Below are positions 43,809 to 53,611 of a stretch of DNA of 64,000 bases, piece by piece. A program made the position numbers and the translations under genes. The stretch comes from a virus. Under the pieces are notes generated by a model that ran no database searches, was not told where the DNA came from, and was given only the letters and a program-made list of their open reading frames with translations. The stretch is taken from positions 100,119-164,118 of the IMG/VR virus record IMGVR_UViG_3300025874_000005; one strand, given 5' to 3'. The number at the start of each line of letters is the position of its first letter. Positions within the stretch are counted from its first letter, which is position 1.

Positions 43809-46520
43809 ATGAAGAAAATCTTATTTATAGCGCCTCATCTTTCAACAGGAGGACTCCCACAATATTTAACTAAAAAAATTGAACTTATTAAAGATGAGTT
43901 TGAAGTATATGTAGTAGAATGGGTAGATTGTACTGGGGGGAAATTAGTTGTAACCAAAAATAAAATATTAGAATTAGTAGATAATAATAAATTTTTTACA
44001 CTTGAAGAAGATAAAAGTGAATTATTTAATATTATAGATAGGATTACACCAGACATTATTCATTTAGAAGAAATTCCTGAGTATTTTATGGATGATGATA
44101 TAGCTCGAAAGTTATATGATGTAAATAGAAGTTATTTTTTAGTAGAAACATCACATGATTCTTCTATGGATACAGACACTAAAATATTCTCACCAGATAA
44201 GTTTATGTTTGTGTCAAACTGGCAAATAGAACAGTATAAAAACATAGATATACCTAAAATACTGGTAGAATACCCAATTGAATATATCCCCAGACCTAAT
44301 AGAGAAAATGCGTTAAAACGCTTAAATCTCGACCCATCAAAAAAACATATATTACATATAGGTTTATTTACTTCTAGAAAAAACCAAAAAGAATTTTTTG
44401 AATATGCTGAAGCATTACCTGAATATGAATTTCATAGTGTAGGAAACCAGGCAGATAATTTTAAATGGTATTGGGAACCTTTAATGGAAAATAAACCAAC
44501 TAATTTAACTTGGTGGGGTGAACGAACTGATGTAAATAATTTCTATCAATCAATGGATTTATTTTTATTTACATCTAGAGGAAGTAAAAATGATAAAGAA
44601 ACAATGCCTCTAGTAATACGTGAAGCTTTATCTTATCAAATACCACAACTATTATATAATTTAGAAGTTTATCAAAATTATTTTGAAGACTATAATACAA
44701 TTAATTATTTAGATTTTGCAGATTTTAATAAGAACGTTAAATTAATTAAAAATCAACTAAATACCCCTTCTATAATACCCCCAGATGTTGAAGAAAAAGA
44801 AGCATATGTGATTTGTACTTACCCAAATACACAAGCAGTAGTAGATACCACAATAGAATGTATTAAATCATTAAGAAAAAACAGTAATAGAAAAATAATT
44901 ATATCCGCACATTGTCCTGTTCCAAAGGAATTACAGGGTATGGTTGATTATGTTTTTTATGAAAAAAATAATTTATTAACAAAACATACATTCTACTCAG
45001 GTTATTGGATGTATCATGATCAATATGATACCCATGTAAATTTAAAAGGTGAAGATAATGATAGATATCACGGCCCAGCATGTTATACATCCTTCTATAA
45101 CCCAGCAACATTTGCTAAAGAATTAGGGATTGAAAAATTATACTATATTAACTTTGATTATATTCTTAAAGATAGTAGTTATATAGATTATATATCTAAA
45201 AAATTAAATACTCATGATACTTTCTTTGGTGAATATGAAGCACAAGAAGGTAAATGTTATTATACATATTTCTTTGCAGTCAAACCAGATGCAATTTTAA
45301 GACATTGTGATTTTATAGAAACTGAAAATCAATATAATAGTCTTATGGATAAGTATGAGGCTGAATCTAATGGTATTGAAAATTTATATTATCATATATT
45401 TAAAAATAATATAAATAACTATATTGAACCAAAAGAAAAATTTGAATCTGATGCTGAAAAGTATTTTGAATTTGAGGATTATTCAATGATTGAATATTAT
45501 ACTATACTTCCTACAGATGTAGATAATCATTTTTGTCCTTGGATAACTATTTCTAATGCTAAAGAAAGTAAGAATATCTACTATACAGTAGAAAAAAATG
45601 GTGAAGTTATCATTGATAGATTGCTAGAAGTTAGGGGAAAATTTTCATTTTGGGATTTAGTAAAATATGATTTAGATGATAACATCATAGTTACATTTGA
45701 TGTAAAAGATACTAATACTGGAGAAAGTGTAAAATATCATAAATTTAATTTAAATAAAGATTATTTTTTAAATACAATGCCTAATAATGGTATGTTTAAT
45801 TGGAAAGGAGATAGAAGTAGATACAACCCAAAAATTAAACTAATGCATTTAGTTACAGAACCAGATGTAAATGAAAAAGAAATAAGATCAGTAAAAAATA
45901 TTAAAGAATTTTGTGAATCAACAGGTATAGAATACGAACAAAGAATAAATAAAATATGGACTGACTTACCCCCAATTGATACTTGTAATAGACCTGAAGA
46001 TGTTCAAGACAAACCAGGATATTATAAACTAGCACCAGGACATTATGGGTGTTATAAAGCACACACAAATGCTATTATGTCTGAAAATAATAAAGATTAT
46101 GATTATATTTTAATCTTTGAAGGGGATGTTATTGTTGATTCCCCATTTGATGAATTAAAACAAGCTTTAAATCGTTTTAGTAATCTATCTAAATCTAATA
46201 ATCAGGACATTATAGGATTTGGCAACCCTTACCAAAATCGTAATTTAAATGGGCCTAAAATTGAAGACATATACACTAATATATCTCCATTTATACCTGC
46301 ACAATCTTATTTAATAAATAAAAATAAATTACAACTTATTCAAGATAAAATTAAAAATACAAAATGGGATGCTTTTGATATGTGGGTATGTAATGTAGCT
46401 AAATTAAAAGTAGGAACAGCAGAAAAAATTTATACTAAACATCTACCAGGATTTAGTATAATTGAGCAAGAAATAAAAACAACAGACGAAAATAGTCCTT
46501 TAATATACGCTGGAGAATGA
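43809..46520 (+). CDS. Three-module glycosyltransferase fusion
   Basis: A 903-residue protein. Residues ~1-320 are a GT-B/GT4-like module (ILFIAPHLSTGGLPQYLTKK; ILHIGLFTSRKNQKEFFEYA; FLFTSRGSKNDKETMPLVIR). Residues ~335-560 look like a second transferase-like domain (AYVICTYPNTQAVVDTTIEC; LYYINFDYILKD). Residues ~560-660 are a beta module. Residues ~670-903 resemble GT25 enzymes (DTCNRPEDV, GHYGCYKAHTNAIM, YILIFEGDVIVDSPFDEL with an acidic metal motif). It could build a short glycan alone. The stop overlaps the next start (ATGA), so it is coupled to the GT4 gene. Confidence 0.75.
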   Translation: MKKILFIAPHLSTGGLPQYLTKKIELIKDEFEVYVVEWVDCTGGKLVVTKNKILELVDNNKFFTLEEDKSELFNIIDRITPDIIHLEEIPEYFMDDDIARKLYDVNRSYFLVETSHDSSMDTDTKIFSPDKFMFVSNWQIEQYKNIDIPKILVEYPIEYIPRPNRENALKRLNLDPSKKHILHIGLFTSRKNQKEFFEYAEALPEYEFHSVGNQADNFKWYWEPLMENKPTNLTWWGERTDVNNFYQSMDLFLFTSRGSKNDKETMPLVIREALSYQIPQLLYNLEVYQNYFEDYNTINYLDFADFNKNVKLIKNQLNTPSIIPPDVEEKEAYVICTYPNTQAVVDTTIECIKSLRKNSNRKIIISAHCPVPKELQGMVDYVFYEKNNLLTKHTFYSGYWMYHDQYDTHVNLKGEDNDRYHGPACYTSFYNPATFAKELGIEKLYYINFDYILKDSSYIDYISKKLNTHDTFFGEYEAQEGKCYYTYFFAVKPDAILRHCDFIETENQYNSLMDKYEAESNGIENLYYHIFKNNINNYIEPKEKFESDAEKYFEFEDYSMIEYYTILPTDVDNHFCPWITISNAKESKNIYYTVEKNGEVIIDRLLEVRGKFSFWDLVKYDLDDNIIVTFDVKDTNTGESVKYHKFNLNKDYFLNTMPNNGMFNWKGDRSRYNPKIKLMHLVTEPDVNEKEIRSVKNIKEFCESTGIEYEQRINKIWTDLPPIDTCNRPEDVQDKPGYYKLAPGHYGCYKAHTNAIMSENNKDYDYILIFEGDVIVDSPFDELKQALNRFSNLSKSNNQDIIGFGNPYQNRNLNGPKIEDIYTNISPFIPAQSYLINKNKLQLIQDKIKNTKWDAFDMWVCNVAKLKVGTAEKIYTKHLPGFSIIEQEIKTTDENSPLIYAGE

Positions 46521-47473
46521 AAATATGCCATGTAGACCCAGCTTGTGGGTTAGATATCCCACCAAAAAATTGGGGAGCAATTGAAAAAATTATTTGGGAA
46601 TTTATAAATAATCAAAAATTACTAGGCCATGAATCTACCTACAAATTATCTTCTCATATTAATCTTGGAGAATTTGATATTGTACATTGTCATGTAGCTA
46701 ATTTAGCAATTGGTTTACAAGAAAGAAATATACCCTATATATTCCAACTTCATGACCACCATGCATTTCATTATGGTAAAGACTCACATATATTTAAAGA
46801 AAATTTAAAAGCTATAGAAGGATCACTTTTAACCTTACTACCAGGTAAATTTTTAGTTGATTATTTTAACCACCCCAAAGCACAATATTTTTCTCATGGG
46901 GTTAATGTTAATGAATTTTATCCTTCACCTAACCCAAATCCTATAAAAATAACAAACCCCAAACTGTTGATGGTTGCAGCTAATGGTTTAGCTGGTGATA
47001 AGGGTTATGATAGAAAAGGATTTAAATATGGATTAGCTTTAGCAGCAAAACATAATTTAGATATAACCATAGCAGGTCCAAACTTTAATAAAGAATTTTT
47101 TAATCAACATTTAGAAATGTTTAATTATCCAAAATTAAACTTAGTCTTTGATACACCCAACAATAAATTATTAGAATTATATCACAAACATGATATTTTT
47201 ATTCACCCTACAATGCTAGAAGCAGGCCACCCAAATTTAACTATGATTGAAGCCGCAGCTGCTGGTTTACCTATAATAGCAAATTGGGAATATGAAACAG
47301 ATTTTCATGGTGCTTGGAGATCACCACGTGATATATTTCACATGGAAGTAGGGTTAAAAGATATAATAAATAACTATGACTATTATAAAGTTAGAGCAGT
47401 AGCTACTGGAAAAGAATTAAGCTGGAAAAACAGAACAAAAGATTTATTAGAAATTTATAAAAATTTTATATAA
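46517..47473 (+). CDS. GT4-family glycosyltransferase
   Basis: A 318-residue GT-B enzyme. The N-terminal domain starts MKICHVDPACGLDIPPKNWG with the acceptor-side Gly region, has FDIVHCHVANLAIGL and YIFQLHDHHAFHYG; the C-terminal donor domain has LLMVAANGLAGDKGYDRKG, and the family signature HPTMLEAGHPNLTMIEAAAA ending in AGLPIIANWEYE (E-x7-E). It lacks membrane segments and should act in the cytoplasm on a nucleotide-sugar donor. It overlaps the upstream fusion by four bases and precedes the heptosyltransferase by one, forming a compact glycosylation operon. Confidence 0.85.
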   Translation: MKICHVDPACGLDIPPKNWGAIEKIIWEFINNQKLLGHESTYKLSSHINLGEFDIVHCHVANLAIGLQERNIPYIFQLHDHHAFHYGKDSHIFKENLKAIEGSLLTLLPGKFLVDYFNHPKAQYFSHGVNVNEFYPSPNPNPIKITNPKLLMVAANGLAGDKGYDRKGFKYGLALAAKHNLDITIAGPNFNKEFFNQHLEMFNYPKLNLVFDTPNNKLLELYHKHDIFIHPTMLEAGHPNLTMIEAAAAGLPIIANWEYETDFHGAWRSPRDIFHMEVGLKDIINNYDYYKVRAVATGKELSWKNRTKDLLEIYKNFI

Positions 47474-47474
47474 T

Positions 47475-48677
47475 ATGAAAGAAATTTTAATCCAAGAATA
47501 TAATAATTTATCTAAATTACTTATTAAACCAAAACCTCAATCTAACTTTTACCACATTAACTTTATTAATGGGGCTAAATTAGAAATTACAGGTAAAATA
47601 GATAAAAAATATAACATCCAATTTTACGACCAAAATACATTAGAATTACTTTTTGAAAGTGAAATTACAAATAATATGTGGACTAAATTTAACAAAACAT
47701 ATTATATAAATTATAATATTAAAGTAATAGATTTAGAAAATAATACAGTTGTTTTTGAACATAAATTTAATGCAAAAAACAAAAGAGTTTATATTCATTT
47801 TGCCTCAAAAGCCTTAGGGGATACTATAGCATGGTTTCCATTTGCTGAAGAGTTTAGAAAAAAGCACCAATGTGAATTAATTGTTTCTACTTTCCATAAC
47901 AGTATGTTTAAGGAAAACTATCCAAACATTAAATTTATAACTCCTGGAGAAGAACAATTTGACTTATATGCTATGTATGAAGTTGGGTGGCATTATAATG
48001 AAGATGAAAAAATAGATTATAATAAAAATATATCAGATTTTAGAAAACATGGTTTACAAAAATGTAGTGGTGAAATTTTAGGAGTTAACCAATCAGAAAT
48101 TAAACCAAAACTAACATTCAAAAATACAGGATCTACAATAGAAGGAAAATATGTCGTTATAGCACCCCATGGGTCGGCACATGCTAAGTATTGGAATTAT
48201 AAAGGAGGGTGGCAAACAATAATAGATTATTTAAATAATAAAGGTTATAAAGTAGTAATGATAACACAAGAATTATTAGGAGACAAATGGCATGATTCTA
48301 AATTAGGAGGAACTTTAACGGGGGTTATTGATAAAACTGGAGATTACCCTTTAAGTGAAAGAGCTAATGATATGTTAAATGCTAAAGCTTTTATTGGTAT
48401 TGGAAGTGGGTTAAGTTGGTTAGCTTGGGCTTTAAAAACCCCTGTAGTAATGATATCAGGATTTAGTGAAGCTTATAGTGAATTTGAAGATTGTGAAAGA
48501 ATATCATCACCTAAAAATAAATGTTCTGGATGTTTTAATAGAGTAAGATTAGATGCAGGAGATTGGGAATGGTGTCCTGATCATAAGGATACAGATAGAA
48601 TGTTTGAATGTACTAAATCAATAACACCAGATACAGTAATTGCTGCTATAAACCATCAATTAGAAAAATCTCTTTGA
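47475..48677 (+). CDS. TibC/Aah-type protein O-heptosyltransferase-like
   Basis: A 400-residue GT9-fold protein like bacterial autotransporter heptosyltransferases. It has the N-terminal beta domain (~25-105), then VYIHFASKALGDTIAWFPFA (D116, the likely catalytic base), VVIAPHGSAHAKYWNY, AFIGIGSGLSWLAWAL and TPVVMISGF. Four C-terminal cysteines, C350-x2-C353-x13-C367-x11-C379 (KCSGCFN, EWCPDH, FECTKSI), match the iron finger of that family. TibC and Aah add heptose to serines of repetitive adhesins. The natural neighbour target here is the Ser/Thr-rich 33990 fibre. Closes the glycosyltransferase operon before a late-type element. Confidence 0.82.
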   Translation: MKEILIQEYNNLSKLLIKPKPQSNFYHINFINGAKLEITGKIDKKYNIQFYDQNTLELLFESEITNNMWTKFNKTYYINYNIKVIDLENNTVVFEHKFNAKNKRVYIHFASKALGDTIAWFPFAEEFRKKHQCELIVSTFHNSMFKENYPNIKFITPGEEQFDLYAMYEVGWHYNEDEKIDYNKNISDFRKHGLQKCSGEILGVNQSEIKPKLTFKNTGSTIEGKYVVIAPHGSAHAKYWNYKGGWQTIIDYLNNKGYKVVMITQELLGDKWHDSKLGGTLTGVIDKTGDYPLSERANDMLNAKAFIGIGSGLSWLAWALKTPVVMISGFSEAYSEFEDCERISSPKNKCSGCFNRVRLDAGDWEWCPDHKDTDRMFECTKSITPDTVIAAINHQLEKSL

Positions 48678-48685
48678 TATTTATA
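48677..48685 (+). promoter_or_regulatory. ATATTTATA element (candidate late promoter)
   Basis: TGATATTTATAACAAAA overlapping the upstream stop, 13 bases before ATG 48699; almost the same string as 13614-13630. Confidence 0.55.
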
Positions 48686-48698
48686 ACAAAATTATAGA

Positions 48699-50651
48699 AT
48701 GGCAATTAAACTTTCAAATACAGGCATAACACCAGGAGCAGTAGTTAAATCCGCTGAAGTTTCTCAATCTATAGATGCTTTTACAGGTACTATAGCCTAT
48801 GATATTCAACAATCAGGCTCATTTAGCCAAACAGGTTCTTCTATACTATCAGGTTCAGTTTATCTACCAGATAATACTCATATGGGGATTGGTACTGCAC
48901 CATCTCCAACAGCTGGAGTTAAATTAACTTTAAAAGCAAATGACTCTTCAAATGATCCAACAATCTTATTAGAAGCATTTGGAGCAGCAGATTCAGCTAC
49001 TATAGGGTGGAAAAATCCTGATGTAAGGTGGAATTTAGGGTTAGCTGGAGGAAGTTCTGATTCTTTTGTTCTACAAAATCAAACAACTAATAAGTTTCCT
49101 ATTTTAATAGATTACTCTTCTTCTGATGCATCAATAGTACTTAGAAATGATAATGGGTCAGATTTATTTCAAAAAGTTGGTATTAATTGGCCTTATGGTG
49201 AGATGGGTTTTGGATCACCAAATCATACACTTTTAGTTAGTGGCTCTGTAACATCATCAGTAGGTTTTTATGGTGATTTAATAGGAACAGCTTCTGTAAC
49301 GGATAAGGCTAAAGTAAGTAATATGATTGCAAATCAAACCAATCCAGTTTTAGTTATGCCCGGAACAGTTGATGGAGGTTATAAAGATGTTATGGCCGAT
49401 CCATTATATCTTAACTTTAATAATATAACAAAAATATTAGAAACAACTGCATCATGGGCAACAGAGTCAATTTCTGCTTCTTATAGTGAAACAGCATCTT
49501 ATGCCTTAACAGCTGAATCAGCAAATCCTCTTTGGTATGATGGGGGTACTTATATCTCATCTTCTTACGGTACTATTGTAAGTGGATCGACAGCAGAATT
49601 TGTACTTTATAGAGGGGGTGTAACCAATACATCCTTAGTATCATCATCTGCAGTCCACTCAATAAATTTTTCTGGAAGCAATTATACAGCTTCAAGTGCT
49701 GTATCCAGTATTGTTATAGGATCTAATAATATATCTTACGATTATAATGGAAGAAGCTACATCCAAAATAAAAATGTAGGAGCTAGTGCTACATTAAATA
49801 TTGGGGTAGGTGGCGTTGGAGGAACAACATCTTCAGCAATAATAATAAATAGTAACAATGAAACCTCAATTGGTTCATCATCACCTGCTTTTAGTTACCC
49901 ATTAGGATATACAGCTGGAGAAATACATTCATATGTCCAAATGCAGAATAACCACCAAGATTCTTCATCAGTATTAGCTGTAAAAGGTGCAAATGGAAGT
50001 GACGGTATTATTTATTTAGGAGGAAATGAAGCATATGGTGGAGGTATTTTATATCATGGTGGGGGTGGAACTTCCCAAATACCTACTGCATTTGCTAGTC
50101 AGAAAACAGCATTATATAGAAGTAGTCAATCTGTTCCATTCCCAGTAATAGATTTTCCTACAGATAATAATCACATTATGGCAAGGTTAGATTCTAGCCC
50201 TGAATCTGATGCTAATTTAGATTATTTTGGTATGGGTCCTTCAGGTAATATAGAGCCCTATAGAAGAACTTACATGCTTAATGGGATACTTACATCTGGT
50301 GCAGGTAATTCTGTCTCCTTAGGTCAAGTATCTGCCGTTCAATCTGGTACTTATTTAGTAAAATTAACTGTAGGTAAATCTAATAATCAATCCCCAACTG
50401 ACGTTGGAGCTATAATAGAAGAAATACAAACCTTTTATGTAGATTCATTTGGAAATCAACCACAAGCTTTGATTACTGGAACAGCACCAGGCCCTACAAC
50501 AGTAGCTGAGGGATCATTCGGTAGTGGAAACACAACCATCCAAATACTCCCCATTTCAACCGGTTTTCAATTCCGCGCTAATGGTAATGTAGGAGAAAAT
50601 ATGAACTTACAAGGCTTTGCAGAAGTAACATTTTTCCCTAATTCTATTTAA
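48699..50651 (+). CDS. Tail fibre-like structural protein
   Basis: A 650-residue Ser/Thr/Ala/Gly-rich beta protein. The N terminus is MAIKLSNTGITPGAVVKSAE; TLLVSGSVTSSVGFYGDLIG and ETASYALTAESANPLWYDGG are fibre-type repeats, with several Ser-rich stretches. The C-terminal ~150 residues look like a compact beta domain (SVSLGQVSAVQSGTYLVKLT, EEIQTFYVDSFGNQ). It sits just after the glycosyltransferases and has its own late-type element. It is a second candidate for both host binding and glycosylation. Confidence 0.7.
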   Translation: MAIKLSNTGITPGAVVKSAEVSQSIDAFTGTIAYDIQQSGSFSQTGSSILSGSVYLPDNTHMGIGTAPSPTAGVKLTLKANDSSNDPTILLEAFGAADSATIGWKNPDVRWNLGLAGGSSDSFVLQNQTTNKFPILIDYSSSDASIVLRNDNGSDLFQKVGINWPYGEMGFGSPNHTLLVSGSVTSSVGFYGDLIGTASVTDKAKVSNMIANQTNPVLVMPGTVDGGYKDVMADPLYLNFNNITKILETTASWATESISASYSETASYALTAESANPLWYDGGTYISSSYGTIVSGSTAEFVLYRGGVTNTSLVSSSAVHSINFSGSNYTASSAVSSIVIGSNNISYDYNGRSYIQNKNVGASATLNIGVGGVGGTTSSAIIINSNNETSIGSSSPAFSYPLGYTAGEIHSYVQMQNNHQDSSSVLAVKGANGSDGIIYLGGNEAYGGGILYHGGGGTSQIPTAFASQKTALYRSSQSVPFPVIDFPTDNNHIMARLDSSPESDANLDYFGMGPSGNIEPYRRTYMLNGILTSGAGNSVSLGQVSAVQSGTYLVKLTVGKSNNQSPTDVGAIIEEIQTFYVDSFGNQPQALITGTAPGPTTVAEGSFGSGNTTIQILPISTGFQFRANGNVGENMNLQGFAEVTFFPNSI

Positions 50652-50703
50652 TAGTTTTTAATAATAATATAATTTTAATAACAAGTTTTAATACGTATAA
50701 AAG

Positions 50704-50949
50704 ATGACAAAATTACAAAGTGAAGAAATCAAAAAGGTTAATGATTTAAAAAATAAGTTTAATGAAACAGTACAAGCCCTAGGTAGTATTGAACTTCAAC
50801 TTTTAAACATCAATTTAAAAAAGGAACAACTTAAAATGGAAGCAGTCGAAATTCAAAAAGAAGAAATAGATTTAGCAAAAGAGTTAGAGGAAAAATATGG
50901 TAGCGGAACTATTTCTTTAGAAACTGGTGAATTTTCTCCAACTAAATAG
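50704..50949 (+). CDS. Small coiled-coil protein
   Basis: An 81-residue, Lys/Glu-rich coiled coil (NDLKNKFNETVQALGSIELQ, LKKEQLKMEAVEIQKEEIDL) with a short tail (YGSGTISLETGEFSPTK) seen in small proteins before tail genes of marine T4-like phages. It has a TACGTATAAAAG leader and stands alone ahead of the sheath gene. Function unknown; an assembly or chaperone role is possible. Confidence 0.6.
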   Translation: MTKLQSEEIKKVNDLKNKFNETVQALGSIELQLLNINLKKEQLKMEAVEIQKEEIDLAKELEEKYGSGTISLETGEFSPTK

Positions 50950-50968
50950 ACTTTTGACAGAAAACCAT

Positions 50969-50977
50969 ATATTTATT
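50969..50977 (+). promoter_or_regulatory. Variant ATATTTATT element
   Basis: ATATTTATTATCAAAATATAAC, 24 bases before the sheath ATG at 51002. Confidence 0.45.
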
Positions 50978-51001
50978 ATCAAAATATAACAATTACATAA
51001 C

Positions 51002-53596
51002 ATGGCAGAAACATTAATTTCCCCAGGAGTATTAGCAAGAGAAAACGATCAATCCCAGATTACATCTCAACCAATACAAGCCGGTGCAGCAATAATAGGA
51101 CCAACAGTAAAAGGTCAAGTAAACATTCCAAGGCTTATTACCACTTATAGTGAGTATCAAGCTAATTTTGGTACTACCTTCGAAAGTGGGTCGGCAAACC
51201 AAAAAAGTGAATATACTTTCTTAACTTCAATCTCAGCTTATAATTACTTCTCAAATGGAGGTACTTCGCTAATTGTTACTAGAGTAGCCTCAGGTTCTTT
51301 TTCACCAGCAACTTCTTCTAAGATTGCTAATGATCAAGAAACAGGACAAATTTTAGCTACAACTAATTTATTAGGATCTGCCGTAGGTGGTGGAGGTGGA
51401 GATGCTACATTCTCTGGAACACCTGCTTTTACAGGAGGAACAGGAACAGGATTAACACTTAACGCAGCAGTAACAACAAATGGGGGTGTTAAAGTAGCAG
51501 TAGATACTTTATTAGATAATTTAAATGCAGGTACAAATCCAACAGATGCAGTAGATGGATCTTACACAGTTCCATTAGTTGGAGGAACAGGAACAAATTT
51601 AACAGCTTCAATTACAGTATCAGGCCAAACAGTTACTTCTATTACAACTCCCCTAGCAACATCAGGTTCAGGTTACACAGCTTTAGATGCTTTAACTTTC
51701 CCAGCAGGTGCTTTATCAGATGGTCAGTTAAAAACAGCTCAAGATATATTATCTATATCTAATGGTGGCGCTTTAGCAATAGGAGCAGGTGGTCCAGCAA
51801 CTGGAGTAGCTATTACAACAGTTACTGGGGGTACAGTACAAACAGGAACAGGAGCAACAGTCGATATAACATCAGATGGAACAAATGTTTCAGTACTAAC
51901 AGTAAATGCATTAGGAACAGGATATGTTACAGGTAATGTATTAACAATTACACAAGCAGATTTAGTTACAGCTGGATTCGCAACTGCAGCAGCAGATTTA
52001 ACAATTACATTAACCCCTGCAAATGTTGAATTATCAACAGCAGGAGCCTTAACATTACAAGCTGCAGATTTATTTTACTCACTAACAACTTTAAATGCTG
52101 CTACAGAAGGTACAGGATATGAAGTTAATGATCAATTAACAATTGTAGCAGGTGCTATGGGTGCAAATTCATCAGAATGTATAATTACATTAGTAGATGC
52201 TGATATAGTAGATGGAAATGCATTTATATTAGAATCAATTGGTCAAGGCCAAATCATGAATAGTACAGGAGCTGAAAATTCTCAAGGTGCTTTAACAAAT
52301 GGATCATCAAATAATTTAAGATGGGAAATTACATCACCAAATACCTCTTCAGGTACGTTTAGTGTAGTAATTAGACAAGGTAATGATAATACAAGAGCTA
52401 AATCAGTACTTGAAAGCTTTACTAATGTATCATTAGACCCAAAATCATCAAATTATATTTCAAGAGTAATTGGTGATCAAACACAAACAGTAAAAGGAGT
52501 TGGAACAACAGATGTTTACCTACAAACAACTGGATCTTATGCCAATGCTTCAAGATACGTAAGAGTAAAAGAAGTTAATTTCAAAACACCAGATTATTTA
52601 GATAATAGTGGACAAGCAAAACCAGAATATACAGCTTCTATACCAGTACAAGCTTCAGGAACATTTGGAGATGCAGTAGGTAGTATTTTAACCGGAACTG
52701 GAAAATATTATGATAAAATTACAGCAGATGATACTCAAGGATTAGTTGGAGATAATTATACAACTGCAATTAATTTATTAGCAAATAAAGATGATTACAA
52801 ATACAACATTATCTCAACACCAGGTTTAACTCAAGCAGATTATACATCAACAACCAATAAATTAATTTCTAACACAGAAAATAGAGGAGATAATATTGTA
52901 ATATTAGATCTTGAACTATATGCTAAGTCTATTACAAATGTTACTACAACGGCAGCAAGTAAAGACTCATCATATGCAGCTTCATATTGGCCTTGGTGTA
53001 TGGTAACAGATCCAGATTCAGGACAAAGAGTTTGGGTACCAGCAGGAACATTAATTCCAGGAGTTTATGCTAATAATGATAGAACAGCAGAAGCATGGTT
53101 TGCCCCAGCAGGTATTAATAGAGGTGGATTAGGTCAAGTAATTCAAGCTGAAAGAAAATTAACTCAAGCTAATAGAGATGAATTATATATTAATAAAGTA
53201 AATCCTATTGCAACCTTCCCAGGAAGAGGAGTAGTAGTATTTGGTCAGAAAACACTACAAAATCAAGCATCAGCTTTAGATAGAGTAAATGTTAGAAGAT
53301 TGTTAATTGCACTTAAAAATTATATTTCTCAATTATCTGATAATTTAGTATTTGAACAAAATACAGCGGCTACAAGAAATACATTCTTAAGCCAAGTTAA
53401 TCCATATTTAGAGTCAGTACAGCAAAGACAGGGTTTATACGCGTTTAAAGTTGTTATGAATGATTCAAATAATGGACCCGATGTAATTGATAGAAACGAA
53501 TTAAGAGGTGCTATATACATACAACCTACTAAAACGGCTGAATTCATTTACTTAGATTTCAACATTTTACCAACTGGAGCAGAATTTCCAGCATAA
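51002..53596 (+). CDS. gp18: Tail sheath protein (gp18) with a large repeat insertion
   Basis: An 864-residue contractile sheath. N-terminal (LISPGVLARENDQSQITSQP, AGAAIIGPTVKGQVNIPRLI) and C-terminal (WVPAGTLIPGVYANNDRTAE, FAPAGINRGGLGQVI, VNPIATFPGRGVVVFGQKTL, VRRLLIALKNYI) regions are typical. The T4 gp18 core is interrupted at ~120-415 by beta-rich modules with G(T/S)GYxxxDxLT repeats (SGSGYTALDALTF, LGTGYVTGNVLTI, EGTGYEVNDQLTI), like those of the 27360 protein. The insertion probably decorates the tail surface. It is followed by the tube gene as in T4. Confidence 0.93.
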   Translation: MAETLISPGVLARENDQSQITSQPIQAGAAIIGPTVKGQVNIPRLITTYSEYQANFGTTFESGSANQKSEYTFLTSISAYNYFSNGGTSLIVTRVASGSFSPATSSKIANDQETGQILATTNLLGSAVGGGGGDATFSGTPAFTGGTGTGLTLNAAVTTNGGVKVAVDTLLDNLNAGTNPTDAVDGSYTVPLVGGTGTNLTASITVSGQTVTSITTPLATSGSGYTALDALTFPAGALSDGQLKTAQDILSISNGGALAIGAGGPATGVAITTVTGGTVQTGTGATVDITSDGTNVSVLTVNALGTGYVTGNVLTITQADLVTAGFATAAADLTITLTPANVELSTAGALTLQAADLFYSLTTLNAATEGTGYEVNDQLTIVAGAMGANSSECIITLVDADIVDGNAFILESIGQGQIMNSTGAENSQGALTNGSSNNLRWEITSPNTSSGTFSVVIRQGNDNTRAKSVLESFTNVSLDPKSSNYISRVIGDQTQTVKGVGTTDVYLQTTGSYANASRYVRVKEVNFKTPDYLDNSGQAKPEYTASIPVQASGTFGDAVGSILTGTGKYYDKITADDTQGLVGDNYTTAINLLANKDDYKYNIISTPGLTQADYTSTTNKLISNTENRGDNIVILDLELYAKSITNVTTTAASKDSSYAASYWPWCMVTDPDSGQRVWVPAGTLIPGVYANNDRTAEAWFAPAGINRGGLGQVIQAERKLTQANRDELYINKVNPIATFPGRGVVVFGQKTLQNQASALDRVNVRRLLIALKNYISQLSDNLVFEQNTAATRNTFLSQVNPYLESVQQRQGLYAFKVVMNDSNNGPDVIDRNELRGAIYIQPTKTAEFIYLDFNILPTGAEFPA

Positions 53597-53611
53597 AAGT
53601 TAAAAAGTATA

